Shown here one piece after another: positions 6,755 through 16,130 of a stretch of 64,000 nt of DNA. Below the pieces are notes generated by a model. It was not told the origin of the DNA, ran no database searches, and saw only the letters and a program-made list of their open reading frames with translations. Position numbers and translations under genes: made by a program. The stretch is taken from assembly GCA_046351595.1 (NCBI GenBank), contig JAXLYE010000003.1:558001-622000 (forward strand), given 5' to 3'. This DNA comes from JAXLYE01 sp046351595. Its GTDB lineage: Bacteria; Myxococcota_A; Polyangia; Palsa-1104; JAEUJZ01. How positions within the stretch are numbered: position 1 is the first letter of the stretch; each line of letters starts with the position of its first letter.

Positions 6755-9700
6755 TCAGGCGACGCGCTCCCGCGTGCGCTTCACGATTCCCTCGACGGAT
6801 CTGGCCGGATCTCGGAAGAAGTGCGGTGTCCAGACGCGGTGCAGCTTCCACCCTTGCCGCTCCAGGATCATCGACCGGAACACATCCCACTCCACGATGT
6901 CCGGCGCCTTCTGGAAGCGCGGGCCGTCGCACAGGACTCCGACGGTGGCATCGTCTGGCTGGGTCGGGTGCTGCAGGGCCACGTCGATGCAGAACCCGTC
7001 GTTGCCCCACTGCACGCTGCTTCCTAGCGCGTGCTGCGTGGCGAGCTGGCTCCCCAGCGCTTGCGCAAAGTGCGACGGATAGGAGGACGGCAGGACATGG
7101 ATGGCCACGTCTTGCTCGTCGGTCCGCTGCGGCTCCTTCGGCGCTTGTTCGGGTTCTGCAATGGTCTCGGCGTACTGGAGATACGCGAACAGCAGGTACG
7201 CGCCGCTCGGGACCGCGCCTGGCGGCAGCCGCGGCAGGCTGCGATACACGCTCGGCGGGATCGAGGTGACCAGATGGACGGCTTCGCGAGCCCGGGTGAC
7301 CAGGACGTTGAGGCGGCGCCCGCCGCCGCTGCGCCCGAGCGGCCCGAAGCGGCGGAAGAAGCGGCCGCTGGGATCGGGGCCATAGGTCGTGCTGATGATC
7401 ATGTGGTCCCGCTCGTCGCCCTGGACGTTCTCCAGGTTCTTGACGAACAGGCCCTCGAACGAGCCAGCCCCGACGCGGTTCCTGGCGGTCGTGAGCTGGG
7501 CGGCGAAAGCAGGATCTTCGGCGGCCGCGCGCTCGAGGCAATCGAGGATGAGGTCGCGCTGCGGTCCGTTGAAGCAAGCGACGCCGATCGAGGGCGGCTG
7601 CGGGAGGGTCAGCAGCTCGCGGACGATCGCACAGACCCGCTCGGCCTCCTTCTGGTTGCACTGCTGAACGTAGGTCCCCTCAACAGGGATCAGCCGGATC
7701 GCAGGGGCTGCTCGGCGCTGCGAGGGGTGTGCCGGGATGGGCTGCAGGCGTGACTCGTAGAAGTGCTCGTTGCTGAACTCGATGAGGTCTGCGTCGCGCG
7801 AGCGGTAGTGCACGTCGAGGTAGCACTGCTGGATCTCCAGGTTGAGCGCGGCGTTGAGCAGGTCCTCGACCTCGCTCTGCTGCTGCTCGAAGAGCTCTTG
7901 ATCCGTCTCGGGCTCTTCATCATTGCTTACTGCCACGGCGGATTCGAAGAAGCGGGTGGGCGGGAGCTGCTGCGGATCGCCCGCGATGACCACGCGCTTG
8001 CCGCGCTGCAGCACCGGCAGCGCTTCCTCCAGGCGGCACTGCGACGCCTCGTCGAAGATGACCACATCGAAGAGCGCGGTGCGCGGGAAGATCTGCGCCA
8101 CGGTCTCTGGGCTGGCCATCCACACCGGGCAGATGTCGAACAGCGGATCGCCTCCGTCGATGCTCTGTCCCGTGTGGATGACCTGGCGGAGGCGGAGCGC
8201 GCGCTCGCCGCGCAGCATGAGGCGGCGGCGGAGCTCGGTCGCCAGGTTGTTGAGCCGTGTGCCGGTGGCGGCTAGGAGTCGCTCCTTCTGGCGCGAGCGC
8301 CAGCGGTGGACGATCGCCTCGCAGGACAGGCGCTTCTTCTCGGCGTCGAGCGTGCGGTAGCGTTCGAGGCTGCGCTCGAGCCGCGTCGCGTCCAGGGTTT
8401 GGAGCTCGGGGTGGCGACGGATGTGCCGGCTGATCTCGGCAGCGAGGACCGCTTTGCGGAGCAGCGTCAGCCCCTGCTCGGGCTCTGGCACAGGGGCATG
8501 CTGGATGAGCTCTTGCACGGCTCCGCGGAGGGTGCTGGGCAGCTCCTGCAAGCCGTCTCGCAGGCGGATGACGGTCTCCAGGCTCTCGACGTGGGTGCCG
8601 AGGGCGCTGAACTGCGGGTGCAGCGGCTGCCCCTTCACGAGCAGGTTCAAGACATGGCGACGGAACGGCTCGGAGAAGAGGCCGCTGCTCGTGATCGCGT
8701 TCTCCAGCTCAGCGAGCGTCTCGGCACGAAGGGCAGAGTGCCGCAGGTCCGCCAGCAAGGCCGGCACTTGAGATGCATTGCCTAGCGCCTGCAGCGCGAG
8801 GGTACGCACCGAGCGCAAGGCAGGGCTCTTGTGCAGCGTATCGAGCAGCGCGAGCAGTGTCTGAGCGCTCTCCAGCGTGGTGCGCAGCATCTCGTCCGGG
8901 GGCAGGCCCTGCGGCGCCGTTCCGGTGAGCCGCTCGCAGAGCGCGCGCAATGTGAGCCGGTTGAGGAGGGCGGCTAAGAAGTCCTTCAGCCGCCGGGCGT
9001 TCTCCGACGAGAGCGACAGGCCGAAGCAGCTCAAGGCTTCGCGCGCCTGGGCCTTCACGGAGAAGTAGACAAAGCCGTACCACTTCGATGCGGCGGCCAG
9101 ATAGGCATCAAGGGCGGCTGCCCAGGCCCTGACCTGAGCAGGCGTCGGGCTGGCCTCGCGCACAGCCGCCGCGAGCTCGCCGTCGAGCGGGCCGCCCGCA
9201 AGGGCGCTGCGAGCCGGCTCTGCTTCTGTGAGAGCGGCCAGGGTCGCCTGGACTGCATCGGGACCTTTGTCGGGCCGCGTCCATTGCTCGAGCAGCGCGG
9301 GGCTGCACCGCTCCACGGCCTCGGCCATCTGCGCCGCGAGCTGGAGCCGTGCGCTCGCTTGCTCGGCGACGGGCGGCTCACTCGCAAAGGCAGGCCCAGG
9401 GTTGCTCAGCGTGGCATCGGCCTTCTGCGCCTTGGCAGCGAGGCCGGTGGCGAGCGAGCGCCATCGATCCGCGGGCTTTGCCAGGAAGTCACCGAGTGCG
9501 ATTCCAACGGCCGGCGCCCACGGGTTGCCCGGCCACTCGCAGCTGCGAGACCGCTCAAGGAGCTCCTGGATGAGCACCGCCTGCTTGTCGAGCAGTTCCA
9601 GACTCGCGTCCGCCAAATGATCCGCGAGCTTGCCGGTCAGGGCCTCAAGCTCCTTCGGTCCTGCGAGCGCGAGCCACCTGCCGACCAGACCATGGAAGGA

Positions 9701-11155
9701 CTCGCCGTGCTCCGTCGGGCTGGCTGCGAGCGCTTGATAGTAGCGCGACAGCGTGCCGTGCAGCTCCTGCAGCTCGGTGTCTACCTTGGCCAGCTGCGCG
9801 ATGGCACCCGGGTTGAGCGGCGCCTCGGCGAGGGCATCGAGCTGCTCGCGGATGCCCTTGTAGAGATCGCGCTTGTCGCGCTGCGGATCGTGAACGAGCG
9901 CAAAGAGGCTCCCGAGCCCCAGGTGCTGGAGCCGGTTGGCCACGACGTCGAGCGCCGTGCGCTTGTCGCACACGAGCAGCACCCGCTCGCCGCTCGCCAA
10001 GTGGTCGCCGATGATGTTGGCGATGGTCTGGCTCTTGCCGGTGCCCGGCGGCCCGTGGATCACCAGGCCGCTCTGCTCGCGTGACAGACGGACGGCCTGC
10101 GCCTGAAACGGATCCGCCGCACTCACCAGCCGCTCTTCCTGAAAGAGGCGGCGGGCACGCGCGGGCTTTGCGGTCTGAGCCCGGCCTGCACCGAGCGCCT
10201 CACCGACGCACAGGAAGCTCACCACGGGCCCGGTCAGGCGCTCCTGCGCGGCCATCTCCTGCATGTCGCGGATCAGGCTTTGGTTGGCCATGGGGAACAG
10301 CCCTAGCACGGCCGAGTTCAGGATGGTGGGCCGCTCGCCATCCTCTCCCTTGGGGACGGGATCCAGCTGAAGCTTCTCCGGCGGTTGAGACGCTGCAGCT
10401 TCCGGTACGACCCACGCCTCCGGCACGGGCATACTGAGCGCCATGCAGACGTATGCGACGAGCTCGCGCAGCTCCCGCCAGGGCTCTGCCCCTTCTTCGT
10501 CGGCGAACAGATCGCCCGTGGACTGGCCGGTCTGCTGCTCCAGCCACGCGAGGAGCGCGGTGTTGGGAATGACCAGATCGGCGCCCTCGCCAAAGCAGTC
10601 GATCTTCAGCCAGGGGTTGAGTCCGGTCTTCGCCGTGATCTGGATAGGCACGAACGCTACCGGAGCCAGAATCCGGCGTGTCGTGGTGGTCTTGGCTGAC
10701 AGATATCCCAGCGGCACGCTGAGCAGAGGGAAGCCGACGTAGAGGACGTGGACACCCGTGTCCTGCGTGTAGACGCGTGCATCCTCGACGATCCAGCGGA
10801 GCTTGTTGAGCAGCGACTGCTGCTGGTCCCACGCCGCCTGCGCGGCTTCCTGCTCGGGCGTGAGCGGCTCAAGGCTCTTCGCTGGGAGCTTGCCCGTGGC
10901 GCGGCGACCCGGTGCAGCCCCCTCCGAGGCGTCTCGACGCGGAGGCGGGACCTTCGCCGCGATCTTGGCTTGGTGCTGGTCGCTGAGCAGCTGCAGCAGC
11001 ACCGCCTCCGGCGGGATGTCCTTCAGCCTGGAGAGCACGCTCAAGTCGATGCGCTGTCGGCTCGCGTGCGGGCGGCAGTTCAGCCCCGGCCCGCTGAGCA
11101 GCGAGGCGTACAGGCGATCCAGCATCTTGGACAGAAACTTGTTGGTCGCGGACAT
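6755..11155 (-). CDS. DUF4011-type SF1 helicase with C-terminal Vsr-like nuclease domain
   Basis: 1466 aa. The N-terminal 250 residues look like DUF4011. An Upf1-like superfamily 1 helicase follows: Walker A GPPGTGKSQTIAN near residue 368, Walker B VVIFDEASQC near 1035, then VVIAGDPQQLPP, LDVHYRSRDADLIEFSN, and motif VI RRLNVLVTRAREAV. The last 100 residues resemble the Vsr/MTES_1575 endonuclease fold (GFCIDVAL, GVLCDGPRF, ERQGWKLHRVWT). Proteins of this architecture are known as single-gene anti-phage systems (reported as Hhe, as far as I recall). The start ATG 11155 has GGAGGAG ten bases upstream. It lies 30 bases after the zinc-finger membrane protein gene that is split by an IS, so the two were probably one operon. 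Next to an integrase it fits a defence island. Confidence 0.85.
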   Translation of the reverse strand: MSATNKFLSKMLDRLYASLLSGPGLNCRPHASRQRIDLSVLSRLKDIPPEAVLLQLLSDQHQAKIAAKVPPPRRDASEGAAPGRRATGKLPAKSLEPLTPEQEAAQAAWDQQQSLLNKLRWIVEDARVYTQDTGVHVLYVGFPLLSVPLGYLSAKTTTTRRILAPVAFVPIQITAKTGLNPWLKIDCFGEGADLVIPNTALLAWLEQQTGQSTGDLFADEEGAEPWRELRELVAYVCMALSMPVPEAWVVPEAAASQPPEKLQLDPVPKGEDGERPTILNSAVLGLFPMANQSLIRDMQEMAAQERLTGPVVSFLCVGEALGAGRAQTAKPARARRLFQEERLVSAADPFQAQAVRLSREQSGLVIHGPPGTGKSQTIANIIGDHLASGERVLLVCDKRTALDVVANRLQHLGLGSLFALVHDPQRDKRDLYKGIREQLDALAEAPLNPGAIAQLAKVDTELQELHGTLSRYYQALAASPTEHGESFHGLVGRWLALAGPKELEALTGKLADHLADASLELLDKQAVLIQELLERSRSCEWPGNPWAPAVGIALGDFLAKPADRWRSLATGLAAKAQKADATLSNPGPAFASEPPVAEQASARLQLAAQMAEAVERCSPALLEQWTRPDKGPDAVQATLAALTEAEPARSALAGGPLDGELAAAVREASPTPAQVRAWAAALDAYLAAASKWYGFVYFSVKAQAREALSCFGLSLSSENARRLKDFLAALLNRLTLRALCERLTGTAPQGLPPDEMLRTTLESAQTLLALLDTLHKSPALRSVRTLALQALGNASQVPALLADLRHSALRAETLAELENAITSSGLFSEPFRRHVLNLLVKGQPLHPQFSALGTHVESLETVIRLRDGLQELPSTLRGAVQELIQHAPVPEPEQGLTLLRKAVLAAEISRHIRRHPELQTLDATRLERSLERYRTLDAEKKRLSCEAIVHRWRSRQKERLLAATGTRLNNLATELRRRLMLRGERALRLRQVIHTGQSIDGGDPLFDICPVWMASPETVAQIFPRTALFDVVIFDEASQCRLEEALPVLQRGKRVVIAGDPQQLPPTRFFESAVAVSNDEEPETDQELFEQQQSEVEDLLNAALNLEIQQCYLDVHYRSRDADLIEFSNEHFYESRLQPIPAHPSQRRAAPAIRLIPVEGTYVQQCNQKEAERVCAIVRELLTLPQPPSIGVACFNGPQRDLILDCLERAAAEDPAFAAQLTTARNRVGAGSFEGLFVKNLENVQGDERDHMIISTTYGPDPSGRFFRRFGPLGRSGGGRRLNVLVTRAREAVHLVTSIPPSVYRSLPRLPPGAVPSGAYLLFAYLQYAETIAEPEQAPKEPQRTDEQDVAIHVLPSSYPSHFAQALGSQLATQHALGSSVQWGNDGFCIDVALQHPTQPDDATVGVLCDGPRFQKAPDIVEWDVFRSMILERQGWKLHRVWTPHFFRDPARSVEGIVKRTRERVA

Positions 11156-11185
11156 CCTTGGACGCTCCTCCGGGATTCGGGCGGA

Positions 11186-12007
11186 CTACTCGCAGCCGCA
11201 GACGCCGCCGTGGCGCGAGCAGCAGCCTCGGTGAGAGCCCGAACAGCTGCAGCTCGGCGAGAGCGTCCCGTCGCAGCATCGAAGGCCCCGGCTGGCCTCC
11301 CGCTTGGCCCGTTCTTGCCGCGCCGCTTCCCGCTGCTGCCTGGCGGCCTCGCGGGCCGCCTTCTGCGCCTCACGAGCTTCGGCCTTTTTGATCTGCTGAT
11401 CGAGACGGGCAACCTGCTTCGCGAGCTCCTCGGCAGACGGCTCTGCAGCGGCCTCGGCGAGCTGCTCGTAACCGGCGGCTTGCTGCTGAGCCTCTTGCAG
11501 GGTCTGGCGCCGCGCCGTCAGATCGGACAGCCCCTTGGCCTGCTGCATCGCAACGCCCAGGCTCTTCTTCAGGTCGGCGATGCTCTGCTGCTTGATCTCC
11601 TGCATCGCATCGAGCGGGGCGCCGGCGTTGCGCGCTCGATCAAGCTGCTCTCCGATGCAAACCGCCTTCCCCTCGTGTCCGCAGTCCTCGGCGCGGACCA
11701 GGGCGGCTTGCCAGGCGAGCCGCTTCTGATCGGCCTCAGGCAGCAGGTCTCGGATCTTAGGCGCGAGCTGCTCGAGCGATTCGGCGTGCCGCTTCGCGTA
11801 AAGCCGATCTCCTTCCTCCAAGGCAGCCCCGCGCAACCTGTCTACGGCTGCTTGCCGCCGGGCGGGGGAGTACCACGGCTCTCGCACTCGTTGGTTCAGC
11901 TCGTCGAGGGTGTGGGCCGCCCGCAGCTCCTCTTCGTGCAGTGCATCGAGGATCTCTTCGCCTTGTCCGCTCTCTTGGCCGAGAGTGTGAAGCCCCTCGG
12001 CGGTTAG
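11186..12007 (-). pseudogene. C-terminal part of an IS-split gene (coiled coil and Cys-rich tail)
   Basis: This is the 3' piece of a gene whose 5' piece is at 13508-14708. The frame stays open leftwards from the IS edge through LHTLGQES and DALHEEELRAAHTLDELN to the stop at 11186. The GTG at 11887 could restart translation and yield a 233-aa fragment. The piece is highly charged and helical (long coiled coil, KKAEAREAQKAAREAARQQ) and ends in a cysteine-rich tail (CCDGTLSPSC ... CCSRHGGVCGC) that recalls the C-DG-S...CS-HGGV pattern of DUF3761-like domains. Deleting the IS and one 4-bp duplication restores one in-frame protein. It precedes the helicase gene by 30 bases. Confidence 0.8.
12004..12007. 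repeat. target-site duplication TTAG, left copy
   Basis: TTAG directly abuts the left end of the IS element and is repeated at 13508-13511. Removing the element and one copy restores the interrupted reading frame, which supports this boundary. Confidence 0.75.
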
Positions 12008-13507
12008 CTGAGCGTGGAAAAAGTCCCCGTCGCGCTTGTCACCCTCGCCGCGCTCTGATCTAGTCGCCGCACTCTCCCTCGGTGCGCACCATGGCGATGG
12101 GTCAGAAGCAGCCTCTGCAAACGCAGCTCTTTATCACGCACTCCCAGCTCTCCCAGGGGCTGGGGCATCCCTTCTACGCCGCGCTGGAGCGGGCGCTGTG
12201 TGACGCGGGCTTCGACCGCTTCGTCGAGGCGCAGTGCGCCTCGGCCTACGCGGCGCCGATGGGCCGGCCCTCGATTCCCCCCGGCGTGTACTTCCGCTGC
12301 CTCTTCGTCGGCTACTTCGAGGGCCTCCGCTCCGAGCGCGGCATCGCCTGGCGCTGCGCCGACTCGCTGAGCCTGCGCAGCTTCCTGGGCGTGGCGCTGG
12401 GCGAGTCGACTCCGGATCACTCGACGCTGTCTCGCACGCGCAAGCGCTTCTCGGTCGAGATCCACCAGCAGGTCTTCGACTGGGTGCTGGCGCGCTTGGG
12501 CGAGGCGGGCTTGCTCTGCGGTCGCACGATCGGGATCGACGCCTCGACGCTGGAGGCCAACGCCGCGATGCGCTCTCTGGAGCGCCGCGACACCGGCCAG
12601 AGCTACCCCGACTTCCTCAAGGACCTGGCCACCGCCGAGGGAATCCAGAATCCGACGAAGGAAGACTGCGCGCGCCTGGACAAGAAGCGCAAGAACAAGG
12701 CGAGCAACCGCGAGTGGGTCAACCCGCACGATCCCGACGCGCGCGTGACCAAGATGAAGGACGGCCGCACGCACCTTGCGTACAAGGGCGAGCACGCGGT
12801 GGACCTGGACACCGGAGCGGTCGTGGCGGTGACGACCCAGGAGGCCGACACCGGCGACAGCCAGAGCCTGCCCCCGACGCTGGAGCGTGCCGAGGAGAGC
12901 CTGGTGGCCATCCGCGAGCCCGAGGCGCGCGAGCAGCGCCCGGAGTCCGGAATCGAAGAAGTGGTGACGGACAAGGGCTACCACAGCGACGGGACGCTGC
13001 AGTACTGCGCAGAAAAGGGAATCCGGACGTACCTCAGCGAGCCGCAGCGAAAGAGGAACTGGAAAGGAAAGGCCGAGGCCAAGAAGAAGGTGCACGCCAA
13101 CCGTCGCAGGATCCGAGGGAAGCGGGGCAAAGAGCTCTTGCGGCGCCGAGGAGAGCTGGTCGAGAGACCCTTCGCGCACCGCCTGGACCGAGGACGACTG
13201 AGGCGGCTGCACGTGAGAGGAAAGACCAACGTGCACAAACAGGAGCTGCTGCTGGCGGCGGCGCAGAACCTGGGCCTGCTGCTGCGCGTAGCGTACGGAG
13301 CAGGGACGCCGCGGCGGCTGGCGGACCGGCGGAAGCCGGCTCGGCAGGCTGCGACGGGCCTTTTGGGGATGCTGTGGGTCTTGCTCAGTACGCTGTGGGC
13401 GGGGCTGAGTCGGCCTTGGCGGCCGCGGCTGGCGCTCAACGGGGCGCTCCCGCTTCCCTGCGCGGCCTGAGCCGCCTGGGCCGGCGGGTCACTTTACCCA
13501 CGGGCTG
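12008..13507 (+). mobile_element. IS1182-like insertion sequence, 1500 bp
   Basis: The element starts CTGAGCGTGGAAAAAGT and its other end, read inward, is CAGCCCGTGGGTAAAGT, giving an imperfect terminal inverted repeat of about 21 bases (roughly two thirds identical). It is flanked by TTAG on both sides. It carries one transposase gene on the plus strand that fills most of its length. It sits inside a minus-strand gene. Exact ends are inferred from the duplication and from the restored frame; the family is assigned from the transposase. Confidence 0.8.
12091..13470 (+). CDS. IS1182-family DDE transposase
   Basis: 459 aa from ATG 12091 (a GTG at 12082 is possible). The N-terminus has the DUF772-type segment with GRPSIPPGVYFRCLFVGYFEG and a helix-turn-helix-like part. 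The DDE catalytic residues are visible: first Asp in TIGIDASTLEANAAM, second Asp in VVTDKGYHS, and Glu in GELVERPFAH. It has the IS1182-style insertion with KDGRTHLAYKGEHAVDL. It looks intact and should be able to cut and reinsert the element. No other copy is seen in this window. Confidence 0.9.
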   Translation: MAMGQKQPLQTQLFITHSQLSQGLGHPFYAALERALCDAGFDRFVEAQCASAYAAPMGRPSIPPGVYFRCLFVGYFEGLRSERGIAWRCADSLSLRSFLGVALGESTPDHSTLSRTRKRFSVEIHQQVFDWVLARLGEAGLLCGRTIGIDASTLEANAAMRSLERRDTGQSYPDFLKDLATAEGIQNPTKEDCARLDKKRKNKASNREWVNPHDPDARVTKMKDGRTHLAYKGEHAVDLDTGAVVAVTTQEADTGDSQSLPPTLERAEESLVAIREPEAREQRPESGIEEVVTDKGYHSDGTLQYCAEKGIRTYLSEPQRKRNWKGKAEAKKKVHANRRRIRGKRGKELLRRRGELVERPFAHRLDRGRLRRLHVRGKTNVHKQELLLAAAQNLGLLLRVAYGAGTPRRLADRRKPARQAATGLLGMLWVLLSTLWAGLSRPWRPRLALNGALPLPCAA

Positions 13508-13511
13508 TTAG
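13508..13511. repeat. target-site duplication TTAG, right copy
   Basis: TTAG immediately follows the right end of the IS and matches 12004-12007. Confidence 0.75.
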
Positions 13512-14708
13512 GCGGGCGCGCTCGCGATCTCCTGCTGCGAGCGCTGCGGCCGCGGCCTTCGCCGTCGGTCCCGTGCGGGTGTAGACCAGCCCAGTCAGAA
13601 CGCCAAAGACCACCGTGCAGGCGGCCGCCAGTCCCACGAGGCGCTGCCGACGCGCGGGAGCGGGCAGCAGCAGCAGGCTGAAGGTGAGCGCTCCGGCCAG
13701 CGCTGCCAGCAGCGCCGAGCCGAAGACCCAAAGGCCCTGCCCGTACTGCAGGAACCACGGGTGCCGCAGGCAGTAGACGCCGCTCACTGCCACAGCGCCC
13801 AGCCCCAGGATCCCGGCCGAGGCCAGCGCGGTGCTCCTGCGACGCGCCAGCGGACGCCAGTCGCTGGACCGCACCACCTCGGGCGGCTGGCCGCAGACCA
13901 GGATCACGCCGTCGCCCAGCGGGGTCGCATACCGGAGCCGGTAGACCCGGCCCCTGAACTTTTGCACACGGGAAGAGCGCTTGCGCTCCGTTCGCGCATC
14001 GAGCGCCGGGCTCAGCTCCTCGGGCAGCTTCTTAGCTGGAGGCAGCTCGCCGCTGTCGCTGAGGAGCTGATTCCTGCAGGTCTCGGCGCCCGCATCAAAG
14101 TCGGCCGGATCGTCCAGACCAGCGTGGACCTCGGCCGCCGGCGTCTGCGAAAGAACACAGACCCGCTTGAGGATCTGGCTCTGAATCTCCAGCCACGCCT
14201 CCACGCGGCCGCTGGCCTCGCACACAGAGCACTCCGTCTTGCCGCCGCGGCACATCGTGCACTTGCGCCGACCGCTGCCACGGCAGTCCGGGCAGTTCTT
14301 CATCCCGCGCTGGCCGCGGACCCGGCCGCCCCCTCCGCAGTAGGCGCAGCGCACGCGAGTCGTCCCGTCGCAGTCCGGGCACGAGACCTTCTTGGCCCCG
14401 AGACAAGCAGGGCAGTCCGCCAAGACCCGGCTCTGCTTCTCCAGCACGGCGGGCTCTATGGACCACGGATCGACGTCTTCAGGCTCCGGGATCGCCGCGC
14501 TCAGCCGGCCTCGGCCCGCTGGAGCAGGAACGAGCTTTCGCAGCACCGTCCGCCGCTCGACGACGTGGAGCGCCCGCTCGTAGGTTTCCTCGCTCGACGT
14601 GACCGAGGTGAGGGCGCACCGGAAGGTCTGAGCCGTTAGCAGATAGCGCCGGGCCGCGCGGGCAGCGCACTGAATGGCCGCCTCTTCGGTGGCGTTGACA
14701 GGCAGCAT
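13508..14708 (-). pseudogene. N-terminal part of an IS-split gene (DnaJ-type zinc finger and membrane segments)
   Basis: This is the 5' piece of a gene cut by the IS. The start is ATG 14708 with AAGGAAGG upstream. From about residue 98 it has repeated CxxC-x-G motifs (CPACLGAKK, CPDCDGTT, CAYCGGGG, CPDCRGSG, CTMCRGGK, CSVCEASG) like the zinc-finger region of DnaJ. Two to three hydrophobic segments follow (TALASAGILGLGAVAVSGVY, LWVFGSALLAALAGALTFSL, LVGLAAACTVVFGVLTGLVY). The frame enters the IS and ends at a stop in the terminal repeat (13494). Joined to 12003-11186, with one TTAG kept, it reads through in frame to a protein of 672 residues. It is divergent from the integrase. Family of the whole protein unknown. 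Confidence 0.85.
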
Positions 14709-14891
14709 GGTGCCCTTCCTTGTGCGAGGCGTACCACAGTTCAGGTTGCCCAAGAGAAACGAAGAAATAGGCCGCCCTCGGCCGGGGCTGTCGTCGAGGA
14801 GCTGCCAGGAGCCTTGATCACCGGCGCGACACTCTCCCCTGTGCTAAGAACGCGCCTGCAAGCACTTCGCGACAAGACGCAGGAGTCTGGA

Positions 14892-16130
14892 ATGTCGCGA
14901 AGAAAAGAACCGCCCCGCGTGCTGGGGCCAAAGCCCGAGAGAGGAGGCAGGATATGGCGTGTCGTAGTCGTCATCGACGGCAAGCGGACGTCGCACGTTG
15001 CCGCAACCGAAGCCGAGGGACGCCGCCTCGTGCGCAGGCTGGAGCGCGAGCTTCCGACGGCGCAGGTCTGGACCGTGCGTGAAGCGATGGAGCAGTACCT
15101 GGCCGACCGCGTCGAGACGGGGCATACGCTCGCATCGACGGCCGGGAACTATCGTCAGCGCCTCGTCCGGTTCTTTGGCGCCGAGCTCGATCGAGATCTC
15201 GCCGAGGTCACGCCGACCCGAGCGGCTGCCCTCTACCAGCGAGCCATTGAGCGAGAGCTACCGGAGCACGGCCGACAGGTTTCCGCCGCGACGCAGCGCA
15301 TGGAGCTGACGATCGCCAAGATGCTGTGCAACTGGGCCGTGCGGCGAGGGCTGATCCGCCAGAGCCCGTTCGCACAGGTCCGCCCGATCGGGCGCCCACG
15401 GCGCGGTAAGGTGCAGCTCCGCGTCGACGAGGCGCGAGCGTTCGAGGCCGCCGCGCTGCGCCGATTCGCCGAGCGCAAGGACAAGCTCTCGCTGGCCGCT
15501 GTGACCGCGCTTCATATGGGGCTGCGAGCGTCCGAGGCGCTGGGCCTGCGCGTGCGCGATCTCGACGACGAGGGACGGATGCTCTGGGTCGATGGGACCA
15601 AGACCGAGCGTGCGCGGCGTCATCTCGAGGTGCCGGCCAGCCTGCAGCCGTTCCTTCGCCAAGCTGCTCACGGCCGCGCGGGCGACGCGTTCCTGTTCGG
15701 CGAGAGCCGAAAGGGCGGCCCTCGAAGCCGGCATGTCCTGCACCAGCGCGTCAAAACGCTGTGCAAGGCGGCCGGCGTGACGCGCGTGTGTCCGCACTCG
15801 CTGCGCGGCCTGTGGGCGACGCTGCAAGCCCGGGCAGGGGCAGACCCCAACGCCATCGCCCGCAGCCTGGGTCACGGCTCGTTCGAGATCACTCGGCGGC
15901 ACTATGCCCAGGCCAGCGCCCTACACGGCGCGCAGAGCGAGCGGGTGACGGCCATCCTGGCTCGTCCCTCGACGGAGCCAGCGCCGCTGAGCGCGGAGGA
16001 TGTCCTCAAAAAGCTGCCCGCGGATACAATCGAAGAGCTGCGGACCTTACTGCTCCAGAGCCCCGGGCAATCGATCCGCAATCCTCCCACAGGCCCGCTG
16101 TCAGGCGATTTCTCGACGGAGATTCACTGA
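14892..16130 (+). CDS. tyrosine recombinase (phage-type integrase)
   Basis: About 412 aa. ATG 14892 is preceded by AGGAG; an upstream in-frame start at 14814 lacks a good site. An Arm/SAM-like N-terminal domain is followed by the catalytic domain with the conserved residues: Arg in GLRASEALGL, a Lys in the beta-hairpin (GTKTERARRHL), the H-x-x-R box as PHSLRG, His in LGHGSFEITRR and the nucleophile Tyr in RRHYAQ. These enzymes integrate and excise islands or phages. It sits at the right edge of the accessory stretch and its 3' end overlaps the 3' end of the convergent DUF2330 gene by 30 bases, a common position for an attachment site. Confidence 0.9.
   Translation: MSRRKEPPRVLGPKPERGGRIWRVVVVIDGKRTSHVAATEAEGRRLVRRLERELPTAQVWTVREAMEQYLADRVETGHTLASTAGNYRQRLVRFFGAELDRDLAEVTPTRAAALYQRAIERELPEHGRQVSAATQRMELTIAKMLCNWAVRRGLIRQSPFAQVRPIGRPRRGKVQLRVDEARAFEAAALRRFAERKDKLSLAAVTALHMGLRASEALGLRVRDLDDEGRMLWVDGTKTERARRHLEVPASLQPFLRQAAHGRAGDAFLFGESRKGGPRSRHVLHQRVKTLCKAAGVTRVCPHSLRGLWATLQARAGADPNAIARSLGHGSFEITRRHYAQASALHGAQSERVTAILARPSTEPAPLSAEDVLKKLPADTIEELRTLLLQSPGQSIRNPPTGPLSGDFSTEIH

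Noticed and set aside
10748..12007. Plus-strand 419-aa frame opposite the helicase and coiled-coil genes
   Set aside because: Shadow of the minus-strand genes, with no recognisable protein pattern.
12004..13236. Minus-strand 410-aa frame inside the IS
   Set aside because: Antisense of the intact DDE transposase; no motif.
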